A stretch of 64,000 bases of DNA from Christiangramia fulva (GTDB lineage Bacteria; Bacteroidota; Bacteroidia; Flavobacteriales; Flavobacteriaceae): assembly GCF_003024155.1 (NCBI RefSeq), contig NZ_CP028136.1, forward strand, positions 4,316,141-4,380,140. The letters run 5' to 3'. A model generated the notes under the pieces. It was not told the origin of the DNA. It searched no databases and saw only the letters and a list, made by a program, of their open reading frames with translations. This document shows, piece after piece, positions 52,823-59,449 of the stretch (within the stretch, counting starts at the first letter, position 1; the number at the start of each line of letters is the position of its first letter). A program made the translations under genes and the position numbers.

Positions 52823-52924
52823 AGAGAGCAGCAGGAATCGAACCTGCACCGTCACCAAGACTTAAAAGGATTTGAACCTTTGGCGGAAAGCTATCCCGGC
52901 ACTACCAATGTGCGTTAACTCTCT
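52823..52924 (-). ncRNA. tRNA-like element with two T-arm-like hairpins, antisense to the head operon
   Basis: Read on the minus strand: acceptor 5' AGAGAGT pairs with GCTCTCT at the end; D-arm GCAC-ATTGGTA-GTGC; a hairpin CGGGA-TAGCT-TTCCG; AAAGG-TTCAAAT-CCTTT; GTC-TTGGT-GAC (variable-arm-like); T-arm GCAGG-TTCGATT-CCTGC. AAAGG-TTCAAAT-CCTTT looks like a second T-arm, or like an anticodon arm with CAA (Leu). If it is the anticodon arm, the 15-base hairpin is an extra arm. A T-run follows the acceptor; CCA is not encoded and position 73 would be T. It is a degenerate or unusual tRNA; standard identity cannot be given. Confidence 0.6.
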
Positions 52925-52937
52925 AATTACAAATTTA

Positions 52938-52970
52938 ATAAAAAAACCGGAGCGTTAACCCCGGTTCATT
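52938..52970. terminator. Weak terminator upstream of the tRNA-like element
   Basis: AACCGG (52945-52950) and CCGGTT (52961-52966) form a 6-bp stem. On the minus strand a T-run (52938-52944) follows; on the plus strand only CATTTT does. It may end plus-strand transcription from the head genes or minus-strand reading into the tRNA-like element. Confidence 0.4.
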
Positions 52971-53044
52971 TTGAATTTAAAGTTTAGACTATGCGAAAAT
53001 CTATAAACAACTTCGACTTCTAAAATACAAATTTTTTAAAAAAA

Positions 53045-53074
53045 GAACCTAATTGTTTCTTTTTTATATATTTG
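53045..53074 (+). promoter_or_regulatory. Shortened AACCTA promoter before the scaffold/capsid unit
   Basis: GAACCTA (53045-53051) lies 22 bases (start to start) before TATATTTG (53067-53074). The distance is within the 21-24 seen at the other two copies. The capsid genes follow about 100 bases downstream. Confidence 0.5.
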
Positions 53075-53170
53075 TAATACTCAGGAGCTTGGTCAGGCTC
53101 AACAATTTGACAACAAAACATACTGCCGCCTGGCAGATCACTTATTGTTTAATTGTAATTCTCCATAGCA

Positions 53171-53536
53171 ATGGCCAAGAAAACCAATTCTAAAGACACC
53201 GTTAAGATCAAAAGGGGTGCACAAGAAAAAACCATTTCCAAAGCCCAGTGGGATTTGATGAAAAAAGAAAAAGCTACTTACGGGTGGATGCTCGCCTCTG
53301 AGGTCCCCGATGATGTGAAAACCGTAGAGCAGCAAATGGAGCTTTCCCAGGTTCAGGACCTTACCAAGAAACTGGAGGCTGCTAATTCTGAAAAAGCAGA
53401 GCTCCAAAAAACCGTAGAGGCTCAAGAAGCCACTATCGAAGACCTTACCAAGAAACTGGAGGCTGCTAATACCGCCGATTCTAAAGGAGCTGATGATAAA
53501 GCCCCTGCCAAGAAAGCTGATTCCGGTAAAAAATAG
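53171..53536 (+). CDS. Coiled-coil hypothetical protein with internal repeat
   Basis: A 121-residue protein. The first 55 residues contain a small domain (RGAQEKTISKAQWDLMKKEK then ATYGWMLASEVPDD). The rest is a coiled coil with two copies of DLTKKLEAAN 28 residues apart. The end is Ala/Lys/Asp-rich. Position before the scaffold suggests a head protein. Function unknown. Confidence 0.6.
   Translation: MAKKTNSKDTVKIKRGAQEKTISKAQWDLMKKEKATYGWMLASEVPDDVKTVEQQMELSQVQDLTKKLEAANSEKAELQKTVEAQEATIEDLTKKLEAANTADSKGADDKAPAKKADSGKK
53357..53470 (+). repeat. Exact 30-base repeat within the coiled-coil gene
   Basis: A 30-base block encoding DLTKKLEAAN is found identically at 53357-53386 and 53441-53470. 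The 84-base period equals 28 residues, four heptads, so the repeat keeps the coiled-coil register. Confidence 0.85.
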
Positions 53537-53541
53537 CAGCC

Positions 53542-53886
53542 ATGGCAAAAGCAAATCTTATTAACCGCAATACAGGAAAAGAAGTCGAGGCTTCCGATCC
53601 TGATGCTGTGATCAAAAGGTTTCCTAAAACCTTCACTAAGAAACCGGCTACCCAGCTGAATGCTGATGTAAAGCAGGCCGAAAAATCCATTTTAGATAAG
53701 AATATCGGTGAACTGGAAGTGAACCTATCCAAAGAAAGCGATGTTTCAAAACTGGAGAAATTGCTTCAGGATGAAAAGGCAGGGAAAGACCGCGAAGGTG
53801 CAAAAGAGGCTATCAGCAACCGTATAGCTTCATTGAAAGAAGACAAATCTACTACTAACAAGACCACCGGCTCTAAAAAGGCCTAA
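53542..53886 (+). CDS. Hypothetical head-region protein
   Basis: A 114-residue protein, mostly helical and highly charged (EKSILDKNIGELEVNLSKES then DVSKLEKLLQDEKAGKDREG). It follows the coiled-coil gene by 5 bases. A decoration or scaffold-like role is possible; no family recognised. Confidence 0.6.
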   Translation: MAKANLINRNTGKEVEASDPDAVIKRFPKTFTKKPATQLNADVKQAEKSILDKNIGELEVNLSKESDVSKLEKLLQDEKAGKDREGAKEAISNRIASLKEDKSTTNKTTGSKKA

Positions 53887-53905
53887 GTCTATAAACTCGT
53901 TTTAA

Positions 53906-54811
53906 ATGTCATACACAGCTTTAAGACAAACATTGGCGGAAGGGCTTCGAACCGCATACCAACTCGAAGAGGACGACATTGCAACCATTCTACCTGAAGA
54001 AGAAGATAAGTTCAATGGAGAAGAATTCAATAAACAGTTTCTTCAATTTGACCGTGACCGCATCCAGAAGATCAATCAAAAAGGCAAGGAAAAATTCGAA
54101 CAGGGTTATTCCAAAGCCAAGAAAGAAGTCCTGGATCAATTAGAAACAGAAGCCCGCGAACGTTTCGGCGTAGAAGATGATGAATTGAGAGGCATTGATC
54201 TTATAGATCACATTGTCGAGATCAATTCTAAAAAATCAAAAGCCGATCCTACCAAGCTAACTGAAGAGCAGATCAAATCGCATCCTTCAGTGATCAAGCT
54301 TCTAAACGAAAAGGAGAAATCCTTTAAAACACGGGAAGAAGAACTGAAGACTGAATACGATACCAAGCTGAACAACTTCCAGAAGGAACGCACTTTTAGC
54401 GCGGTCGAAAAGAAAGCACTGGCCATCTTTGACAAAATGAACCCGGTACTATCATCAGATCCTGAAAGAGCCGCAAACCAGAAGAGCATTTTAATTAATG
54501 ATCTCAAGGGGCTTGACTACCAGGAAGACGGTGACACCTACATTCCTTTACAGGAAGGGAAAAGACTCGAAGATCCTCACGGTAACGGAGTAAGTTTTGA
54601 AAAGCTTGTTCAAAGCCGTGCCGCAAGATATTTCGACTTCAAAAAAGCCGAAGAACGTGACACGCCACCAGCCGGTGGAGGTGACGGTGGCGCAACCGGT
54701 TTCCCAAAGACGGAAGCCGAATATGCCAAGATCGTAAACGATCAAAACATTCCTTTGGAAGAACGTCTCGAAATCAAGAAGAAATGGAACGAAGCAAAGT
54801 CGCAGAGCTGA
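53906..54811 (+). CDS. Putative capsid scaffold protein
   Basis: The 301-residue protein is acidic, mainly helical and has a coiled coil (KSHPSVIKLLNEKEKSFKTR then EEELKTEYDTKL), and a Gly-rich linker (PPAGGGDGGATG) near the C-terminus with an amphipathic helix at the end. It lies directly before the major capsid gene. That composition and position are typical of scaffolds. No protease motif was seen. Confidence 0.65.
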   Translation: MSYTALRQTLAEGLRTAYQLEEDDIATILPEEEDKFNGEEFNKQFLQFDRDRIQKINQKGKEKFEQGYSKAKKEVLDQLETEARERFGVEDDELRGIDLIDHIVEINSKKSKADPTKLTEEQIKSHPSVIKLLNEKEKSFKTREEELKTEYDTKLNNFQKERTFSAVEKKALAIFDKMNPVLSSDPERAANQKSILINDLKGLDYQEDGDTYIPLQEGKRLEDPHGNGVSFEKLVQSRAARYFDFKKAEERDTPPAGGGDGGATGFPKTEAEYAKIVNDQNIPLEERLEIKKKWNEAKSQS

Positions 54812-54836
54812 TTGTTTAATTAAAAAACTGTAAAAA

Positions 54837-55874
54837 ATGGCAGATTTAAGCCTATCAAAACATTGCGACATCAAACTGAAAGCCGAAGAGGTATGGGCAG
54901 ACAGCCAGGGCCAGCGTGAAATGTACGAGGCCAAAGCAGATTCTATCAAAACCCTTTACGCCAAACAGGCTCCCAGAGTGAAGCTATTGACACAAATCGA
55001 GAACCCTGATCTGGAAGCAGACACGGTTAAAGTGGTTTGGATCGATAACTGTGATGATGCTTTGGATGCAACCTGTCAGGATGTTTGTGACTTTAACGGT
55101 ACAGATAAGCCTCTGGCCTCTAAAGATTATACACTTACAAACTGTAAGTCAGCATCTTTTTCGATCGACGAAAACGATCTTCTTCGAAACAACTATACCC
55201 TCGAAGAGTATGCAGCTAAACAGCTGATGACCAAAATGAAATCTCTGGATCAATTCTTCAATATCCAATCATTGATTTTCCTAAGCGCTAATGCAGGATA
55301 TAACAGTAACAGAACCATGAACGGTTCTACTGTTGATATTGCAGCCGCCAATTACACGGTTGATCTATTGGTGAAAATGGCTGTTGATGCAGAGTTAAAC
55401 CAATTTAGCAGCCCATTCGTACTGGATGGAGGTTCTTTATTTGAAGAATTTCTAACCAAAACTTTAGAGAAAGGGAATAGCGATGGATCGGGTCCATTCA
55501 ATAAGAAGAATTTGTTCGATACAAGTTTTGACTTGTTCGGATTTGCAGCTTCAGGAATTACTGATAGCTCCTTCTTAGTGAATCCTGGTGCCTATGCTTT
55601 TGCACACCGTAACTACAACACTGCACAGCCTATGGAATATAGAGCAAAAGGTGTTGATCAAATTCGTTACACCATCCCAAGTAATAACATTCCTGGTTTA
55701 AGCTATGACGTTTACTACGAAAAAGTATGTAGCGGTCATAGAACTAAGCATGTGTGGTATTTGGAGAAAAAATGGGGCTTTTTATTGAACCCTGTTGGAT
55801 GTGATATCGATGTGAACGGTGATGGTTTAACTATCGAAAACAGAACTGGAATCCTGTCTTATACAAAAAACTAA
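54837..55874 (+). CDS. Major capsid protein
   Basis: The 345-residue protein follows a scaffold-like gene and is followed by two terminators, the classic setting of a highly expressed capsid gene. The E-loop-like N-terminus, ATCQDVCDFNGTDKPLASKD and FAFAHRNYNT-like C-terminal strands are compatible with an HK97-type fold. Seven or more Cys residues are unusual. I assign it by context and size; no sequence motif is diagnostic. Confidence 0.78.
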   Translation: MADLSLSKHCDIKLKAEEVWADSQGQREMYEAKADSIKTLYAKQAPRVKLLTQIENPDLEADTVKVVWIDNCDDALDATCQDVCDFNGTDKPLASKDYTLTNCKSASFSIDENDLLRNNYTLEEYAAKQLMTKMKSLDQFFNIQSLIFLSANAGYNSNRTMNGSTVDIAAANYTVDLLVKMAVDAELNQFSSPFVLDGGSLFEEFLTKTLEKGNSDGSGPFNKKNLFDTSFDLFGFAASGITDSSFLVNPGAYAFAHRNYNTAQPMEYRAKGVDQIRYTIPSNNIPGLSYDVYYEKVCSGHRTKHVWYLEKKWGFLLNPVGCDIDVNGDGLTIENRTGILSYTKN

Positions 55875-55877
55875 ATA

Positions 55878-55900
55878 CCCCTAACTTATTAGGGGATTTT
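55878..55900 (+). terminator. First terminator after the capsid gene
   Basis: CCCCTAA (55878-55884) pairs with TTAGGGG (55889-55895) over CTTA, then ATTTTG. The T-run is short, so partial termination is likely. Confidence 0.6.
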
Positions 55901-55950
55901 GACAGTGACTTCGACAGTGATTTCTTCTGACAATAAAATATGTTTCCAAA

Positions 55951-55976
55951 GGGTGGGTTTTTGCCCGCCCTTTTTT
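55951..55976 (+). terminator. Second, strong terminator after the capsid gene
   Basis: GGGTGGG (55951-55957) pairs with CCCGCCC (55964-55970), with one G:T pair, followed by TTTTTT. Two terminators in a row limit expression of the downstream connector genes relative to capsid. GACAGTGA occurs twice between them (55901 and 55913). Confidence 0.85.
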
Positions 55977-55989
55977 AAATCATAACACT

Positions 55990-57021
55990 ATGAAAGAATG
56001 CCTCGAAGGACTTGTTGGACTTTCAAAATCAGATTGCCCCTGTTATACCATTGATGATCCCGCGGTAAAAGAAAGCACTATGGGGCTTTTTTTAGATGAT
56101 CTGGAAGGAATTGACCTTGAAATAGTTCAGATCGCCCTTAAATGTGGTGAAGATCTTGTTGATAATTTCAATAACCTCTACAGCAAAGCTGCCTTTAAAC
56201 TGGAAACCGATCTTCAGGTGGCCATTGCCGATAACTACCGCCAGAAATACAACCCCTATAACGGGCGCATAGGGGAAAAGAAATTTGATAAGCCTATTGC
56301 TGTTCAGCCGCTGGTAGGTTTAAAACTCGACACCAAATATGTAGAAGGCGCTTCCATCGTGATCAAGTCGGTTGATCTCTACTTCAATGCAGCCGGTACC
56401 ATTACCTTGCAGGTATGGAAGAACGATGAGCACCTTACAGATTATGATGAAACGATCAATGTAGTTGACGGGAAAACCTCCCACAATTATACCACTCCGC
56501 TAAACCTTCCTATAGTGGAGAATTACGAAAAGAACGATTACTACTTTGTTTATGCACCGGGAGCTTTGCAACCCATGAACAATAAGTACAGCTGCGGATG
56601 CCAGGGCGTGGAAAGTGTACGCGGGAACTTTTTAAAACCTTATGGAGTTAAGGGGGCTGATTTCGATAGCCTTTCCATAGATAACACGTATGCCTTCGGA
56701 ATCTCACTGAATGCGGTGATCAGCTGTAGCATCGATAGCCTGTTATGCGATTTCACCATTGATGATAAATTCTATCGCATGTTGGCTATTGCTCTATGGT
56801 ATAAAATGGGGGAATTGCTCATTGAAGAGTTCTTTGGAAGCAGGGAAATTAGTTTCGATGCTTTTTCAAACAGGGAATTCATGGATAAGCAACGCTACCG
56901 CTTTAGAGCCAATTGTAAGAACTCTATCGACTGGATGGCAGAGAATAGCGCGATCTATCAAAGCAATTGCTTTATCTGTAACCCGCAAACACGGGCTACG
57001 ATGGGAAAAATATTGACATAA
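55990..57021 (+). CDS. Hypothetical head-tail connector-region protein
   Basis: A 343-residue protein with a helical start (LGLFLDD-like, EIVQIALKCGEDLVDNFNNL), a beta-sandwich in the middle (VIKSVDLYFNAAGTITLQVW) and a helical C-terminus (MGELLIEEFFGSREISFDAF) with several Cys. It sits where neck proteins are encoded. No known family; beta-sandwich domains of this kind occur in collar or virion-surface proteins. Confidence 0.6.
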   Translation: MKECLEGLVGLSKSDCPCYTIDDPAVKESTMGLFLDDLEGIDLEIVQIALKCGEDLVDNFNNLYSKAAFKLETDLQVAIADNYRQKYNPYNGRIGEKKFDKPIAVQPLVGLKLDTKYVEGASIVIKSVDLYFNAAGTITLQVWKNDEHLTDYDETINVVDGKTSHNYTTPLNLPIVENYEKNDYYFVYAPGALQPMNNKYSCGCQGVESVRGNFLKPYGVKGADFDSLSIDNTYAFGISLNAVISCSIDSLLCDFTIDDKFYRMLAIALWYKMGELLIEEFFGSREISFDAFSNREFMDKQRYRFRANCKNSIDWMAENSAIYQSNCFICNPQTRATMGKILT

Positions 57022-57024
57022 TAT

Positions 57025-57174
57025 CCTTACGAATGAAAGAGTCCTTAGTTGTCGCTAATGTAGGCCGTAATGATGCGCAAGTCAGTTCAGGTTCGTAAGG
57101 GGGTTCGGATTTTACCTATTCATATCACCTGTAAATCATTACAAGACTGACATTCCGGAAAGACGGAATTTTTT
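57025..57174 (+). ncRNA. Stem-closed leader and terminator-like hairpin in the late operon
   Basis: CCTTACGAA (57025-57033) pairs perfectly with TTCGTAAGG (57092-57100), enclosing 58 bases. A second hairpin, ATTCCG (57152-57157) with CGGAAT (57164-57169), is followed by a T-run ending 12 bases before the next gene. The arrangement resembles a leader with an attenuator, or a small RNA with its terminator. Confidence 0.45.
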
Positions 57175-57185
57175 AAAAGAAAAAG

Positions 57186-57722
57186 ATGACACCTGAAGAA
57201 TTCCGTAACAACTTAGACCGGGCCATTGATAAGACCGCCGAGGAAATGAAGGAGGTGATGCAAGTAGCAGCAGTCAGTGCTAAAAATATCCTCAAAACAA
57301 GAATTCAGAATAAAGGATTGAACAGGCAATATTCACGCAACCCGCTTCCTATTTTCTTCTTTAACGGGAGGGCTTTAAATGCAGGAGGACGCGCTTTGCT
57401 TCAGAAGAAAAAGAAACTTGGCGAGGGCATTTCTTATGAAGAATGGAGAAAAGCACAGGGATTGCCGGTAGATAAAGTGAATTTAACTTATACCGGAAAA
57501 ATGTTTGGAGGATGGAATCAACCTGGTTCTGAAAGAAAAGGTTTAGTTATACGAGGTTTTGTAGGTGGCATTAATAAAGAAGTCCGGGATAAGCTGAAAT
57601 GGAATAAATCAAGATTTCCAGATTTTGACAAACCAACTCCGGAAGAAAAGAAGTTCATTAAAGAAAATCTGGTAGCGCCAAGGCTTAAGGAACTATTACA
57701 AAAAAACCTTTTTAACAGATGA
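57186..57722 (+). CDS. HK97 gp10-like neck/tail-completion protein
   Basis: This 178-residue basic protein starts with a helical part (AIDKTAEEMKEVMQVAAVSA) and has the GWNQPGSERKGLVIRGFVGG region and a final helix (FIKENLVAPRLKELLQ). Size, basic charge and place between capsid and tail genes fit HK97 gp10/Mu gpG-like proteins. It overlaps the next gene by 4 bases. Confidence 0.6.
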   Translation: MTPEEFRNNLDRAIDKTAEEMKEVMQVAAVSAKNILKTRIQNKGLNRQYSRNPLPIFFFNGRALNAGGRALLQKKKKLGEGISYEEWRKAQGLPVDKVNLTYTGKMFGGWNQPGSERKGLVIRGFVGGINKEVRDKLKWNKSRFPDFDKPTPEEKKFIKENLVAPRLKELLQKNLFNR

Positions 57723-58375
57723 CCTCAGAGATAGCTAATATTTTAAAAACCCGACTATCCAACATCGATAACGGGCTGGATAACCAGGGAGCGCCGCTTC
57801 CTAACGGACTTTTATTTATTGATAAAATGGCCGGGCTGATACAAACAGCTGAGAAAGCCCAACCCTCGGTGGTTGAAGGGGCTTTTGTGGTGAGTAAATT
57901 CCCAATCAGCATCGACTCCAGTTATGAAGATTGCATCAATAAAGGTCTGTACAAAGAACTGGTACCACATTCCAAGTTAAAAGGAATTCTGTATTTCGAG
58001 AGCATGGGTACGATGCCCCTTGGACTGGATCACGGTAATTTTAAATATGCTGTCAAACTTCGCCTGGTATGCTGGATCAATAATAAACTTATTCAGGGAG
58101 ATAACACCATGAGCATTGCCCATAAGCTCATCACTACCATTCGGAATAGTCTTGAAAAAGGTTCTTTCAGTTCCGGGGCCTTTAACCGTATCACCTGCAG
58201 GGCTTCTAATTTTATCGATAGCGATTATAGTTTGTTTAGCCGGTATACTTACCCGGTTGAAATTTACAAATATCTCATGTACCCATACGAGGCATTCGGT
58301 ATCGATTACACCATTGAATTTACGATCGCTAATTCCTGTATACAAGAACTTCAAATAACCGCTGCACAATGCTAA
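57719..58375 (+). CDS. Putative tail-completion protein
   Basis: A 218-residue alpha/beta protein (GILYFESMGTMPLGLDHGNF, VKLRLVCWINNKLIQGD, YTIEFTIANSCIQ). The position after gp10-like and before the tail chaperone matches tail terminator or completion proteins of siphoviruses. No recognised family. Confidence 0.6.
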   Translation: MTSEIANILKTRLSNIDNGLDNQGAPLPNGLLFIDKMAGLIQTAEKAQPSVVEGAFVVSKFPISIDSSYEDCINKGLYKELVPHSKLKGILYFESMGTMPLGLDHGNFKYAVKLRLVCWINNKLIQGDNTMSIAHKLITTIRNSLEKGSFSSGAFNRITCRASNFIDSDYSLFSRYTYPVEIYKYLMYPYEAFGIDYTIEFTIANSCIQELQITAAQC

Positions 58376-58683
58376 TATTTATTTTTCACGCCGTTTTGAT
58401 CGCTGTTCTAAGCTGGTGTTACCATACTATTTTAAAAGACTTTCTGCTATCGAAGTGGTTTTCATTCGGGTGGCAGCATTTCGGAAAATACGAAGGCACC
58501 TGGAAAGAATATATCTATAAACCGGTTTGGGGATGCCAGTATTGCACCTCCGGACAGTTAGCCTTATGGCTTTATATTTTTATCTACTGGTGCAATTACG
58601 ATCTCTATTACCATATAATGTTCATTGCATTTACCATTTTTATCACCAAAGTTATTTTTTCATGGATAGAATCTCCACAATAG
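58369..58683 (+). CDS. Small membrane protein in the tail operon
   Basis: A 104-residue protein with two or three hydrophobic segments (LIFIFHAVLIAVLSWCYHTI, LWLYIFIYWCNYDLYYHIMF) and a conserved-looking GCQYCTSGQLALW with two Cys. Such small membrane proteins occur beside tail genes in Bacteroidota prophages. It overlaps its neighbours on both sides (7 and 22 bases). A role in virion assembly is unclear; exclusion or lysis functions are possible. Confidence 0.65.
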   Translation: MLIFIFHAVLIAVLSWCYHTILKDFLLSKWFSFGWQHFGKYEGTWKEYIYKPVWGCQYCTSGQLALWLYIFIYWCNYDLYYHIMFIAFTIFITKVIFSWIESPQ

Positions 58684-59186
58684 AACCTAAAATAGGCTTT
58701 ACTTTTAAGGCGAATAAGGTTAATTATGTCATAGAAGACCGGCTCTCTATTGCCCGGGCCATTGAAGCCAATAAACTGGAGCTGGATCTTTTTGATATCA
58801 GCACTTCCACTTTAAAGAAAAGCCTGATTGCCGTTTATAATGATCTCAACGGAAATAATAAGGAAAGGGCGGTAAAGTTTGCCGATGCCGCGGCGAAGGT
58901 TCACAACCTGGTAAACGGTCTGGAAAAGAATCTGAAATTTCAGGAAGCCCCGGTATTGCGCTATTGCGCATTATATATCAATGCCGAAGGGGAAGATCGC
59001 AGGACGATCGATGAAGAAAGGATCACAAAAAAGATCAATGACTGGCAGGAAGGGGGATATGACTTTCAGGGTTTTTTTTTGTTAGTTCTGAGTGTGCTGC
59101 CAAGCGTTCGCAAAGATTACATCAGGTTCATTCAGGATATTTCAAAAGAATCGCAGCCAAAGGAAAGTCCAAAGAAAGAGGCGTAG
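58662..59186 (+). CDS. Tail assembly chaperone, zero-frame product
   Basis: The ATG at 58662 (MDRISTIEPKIGF) is chosen; a longer upstream reading lies inside the membrane-protein gene. The 174-residue product is helical (LSIARAIEANKLELDLFDIS, RTIDEERITKKINDWQEGGY). Near the C-terminus the codons GGT TTT TTT TTG contain T9. It lies directly before the tape measure gene, where lambda-type phages encode gpG and its frameshifted form gpGT. Confidence 0.7.
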   Translation: MDRISTIEPKIGFTFKANKVNYVIEDRLSIARAIEANKLELDLFDISTSTLKKSLIAVYNDLNGNNKERAVKFADAAAKVHNLVNGLEKNLKFQEAPVLRYCALYINAEGEDRRTIDEERITKKINDWQEGGYDFQGFFLLVLSVLPSVRKDYIRFIQDISKESQPKESPKKEA

Positions 59187-59377
59187 TTTACACCGACATT
59201 GAAAAGATCAGGATCGAAAAAGAATGGTCTTCCATGCTCTACCAGATGACCAAAGGGGATATCACGCAATACGAAACTTTGAAAGGCATGTGGGAAGAAG
59301 AGTTTTACCACGTGATCCAGAACCATGAAAAACGGGCTGAGTTTGAGGCTAAATATCCACGCATGGGTATTTTTTAA
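59072..59377 (+). CDS. -1 frameshift extension of the tail chaperone
   Basis: The -1 frame is open from the T9 run (59072-59080; heptamer T TTT TTT in the zero frame) to TAA at 59375-59377. Its distal part, KIRIEKEWSSMLYQMTKGDI then TQYETLKGMWEEEFYHVIQN, looks like a real protein but has no suitable early start codon (first ATG inside SSMLY). It is probably made as a fusion with the previous product. A slip nearer the zero-frame end is an alternative. Confidence 0.65.
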   Translation, partial: FFFVSSECAAKRSQRLHQVHSGYFKRIAAKGKSKERGVVYTDIEKIRIEKEWSSMLYQMTKGDITQYETLKGMWEEEFYHVIQNHEKRAEFEAKYPRMGIF

Positions 59378-59385
59378 TATATTTG
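59378..59385 (+). promoter_or_regulatory. Possible promoter for the tape measure gene
   Basis: TATATTTG fits the -7 consensus, 65 bases before the tape-measure ATG. No TTG box or AACCTATAA block is at the expected distance, so it is weak. Confidence 0.3.
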
Positions 59386-59449
59386 AATAACCTTCACAGG
59401 AGCCTTCCCGTGGCTCAAAAATAACGGTAACCACTTCAAAACTACCGTT

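Noticed and set aside
58527..58661. A longer N-terminus for the tail chaperone starting inside the membrane-protein gene.
   Set aside because: The added residues are an out-of-frame reading of the membrane gene; the ATG at 58662 gives a normal protein.
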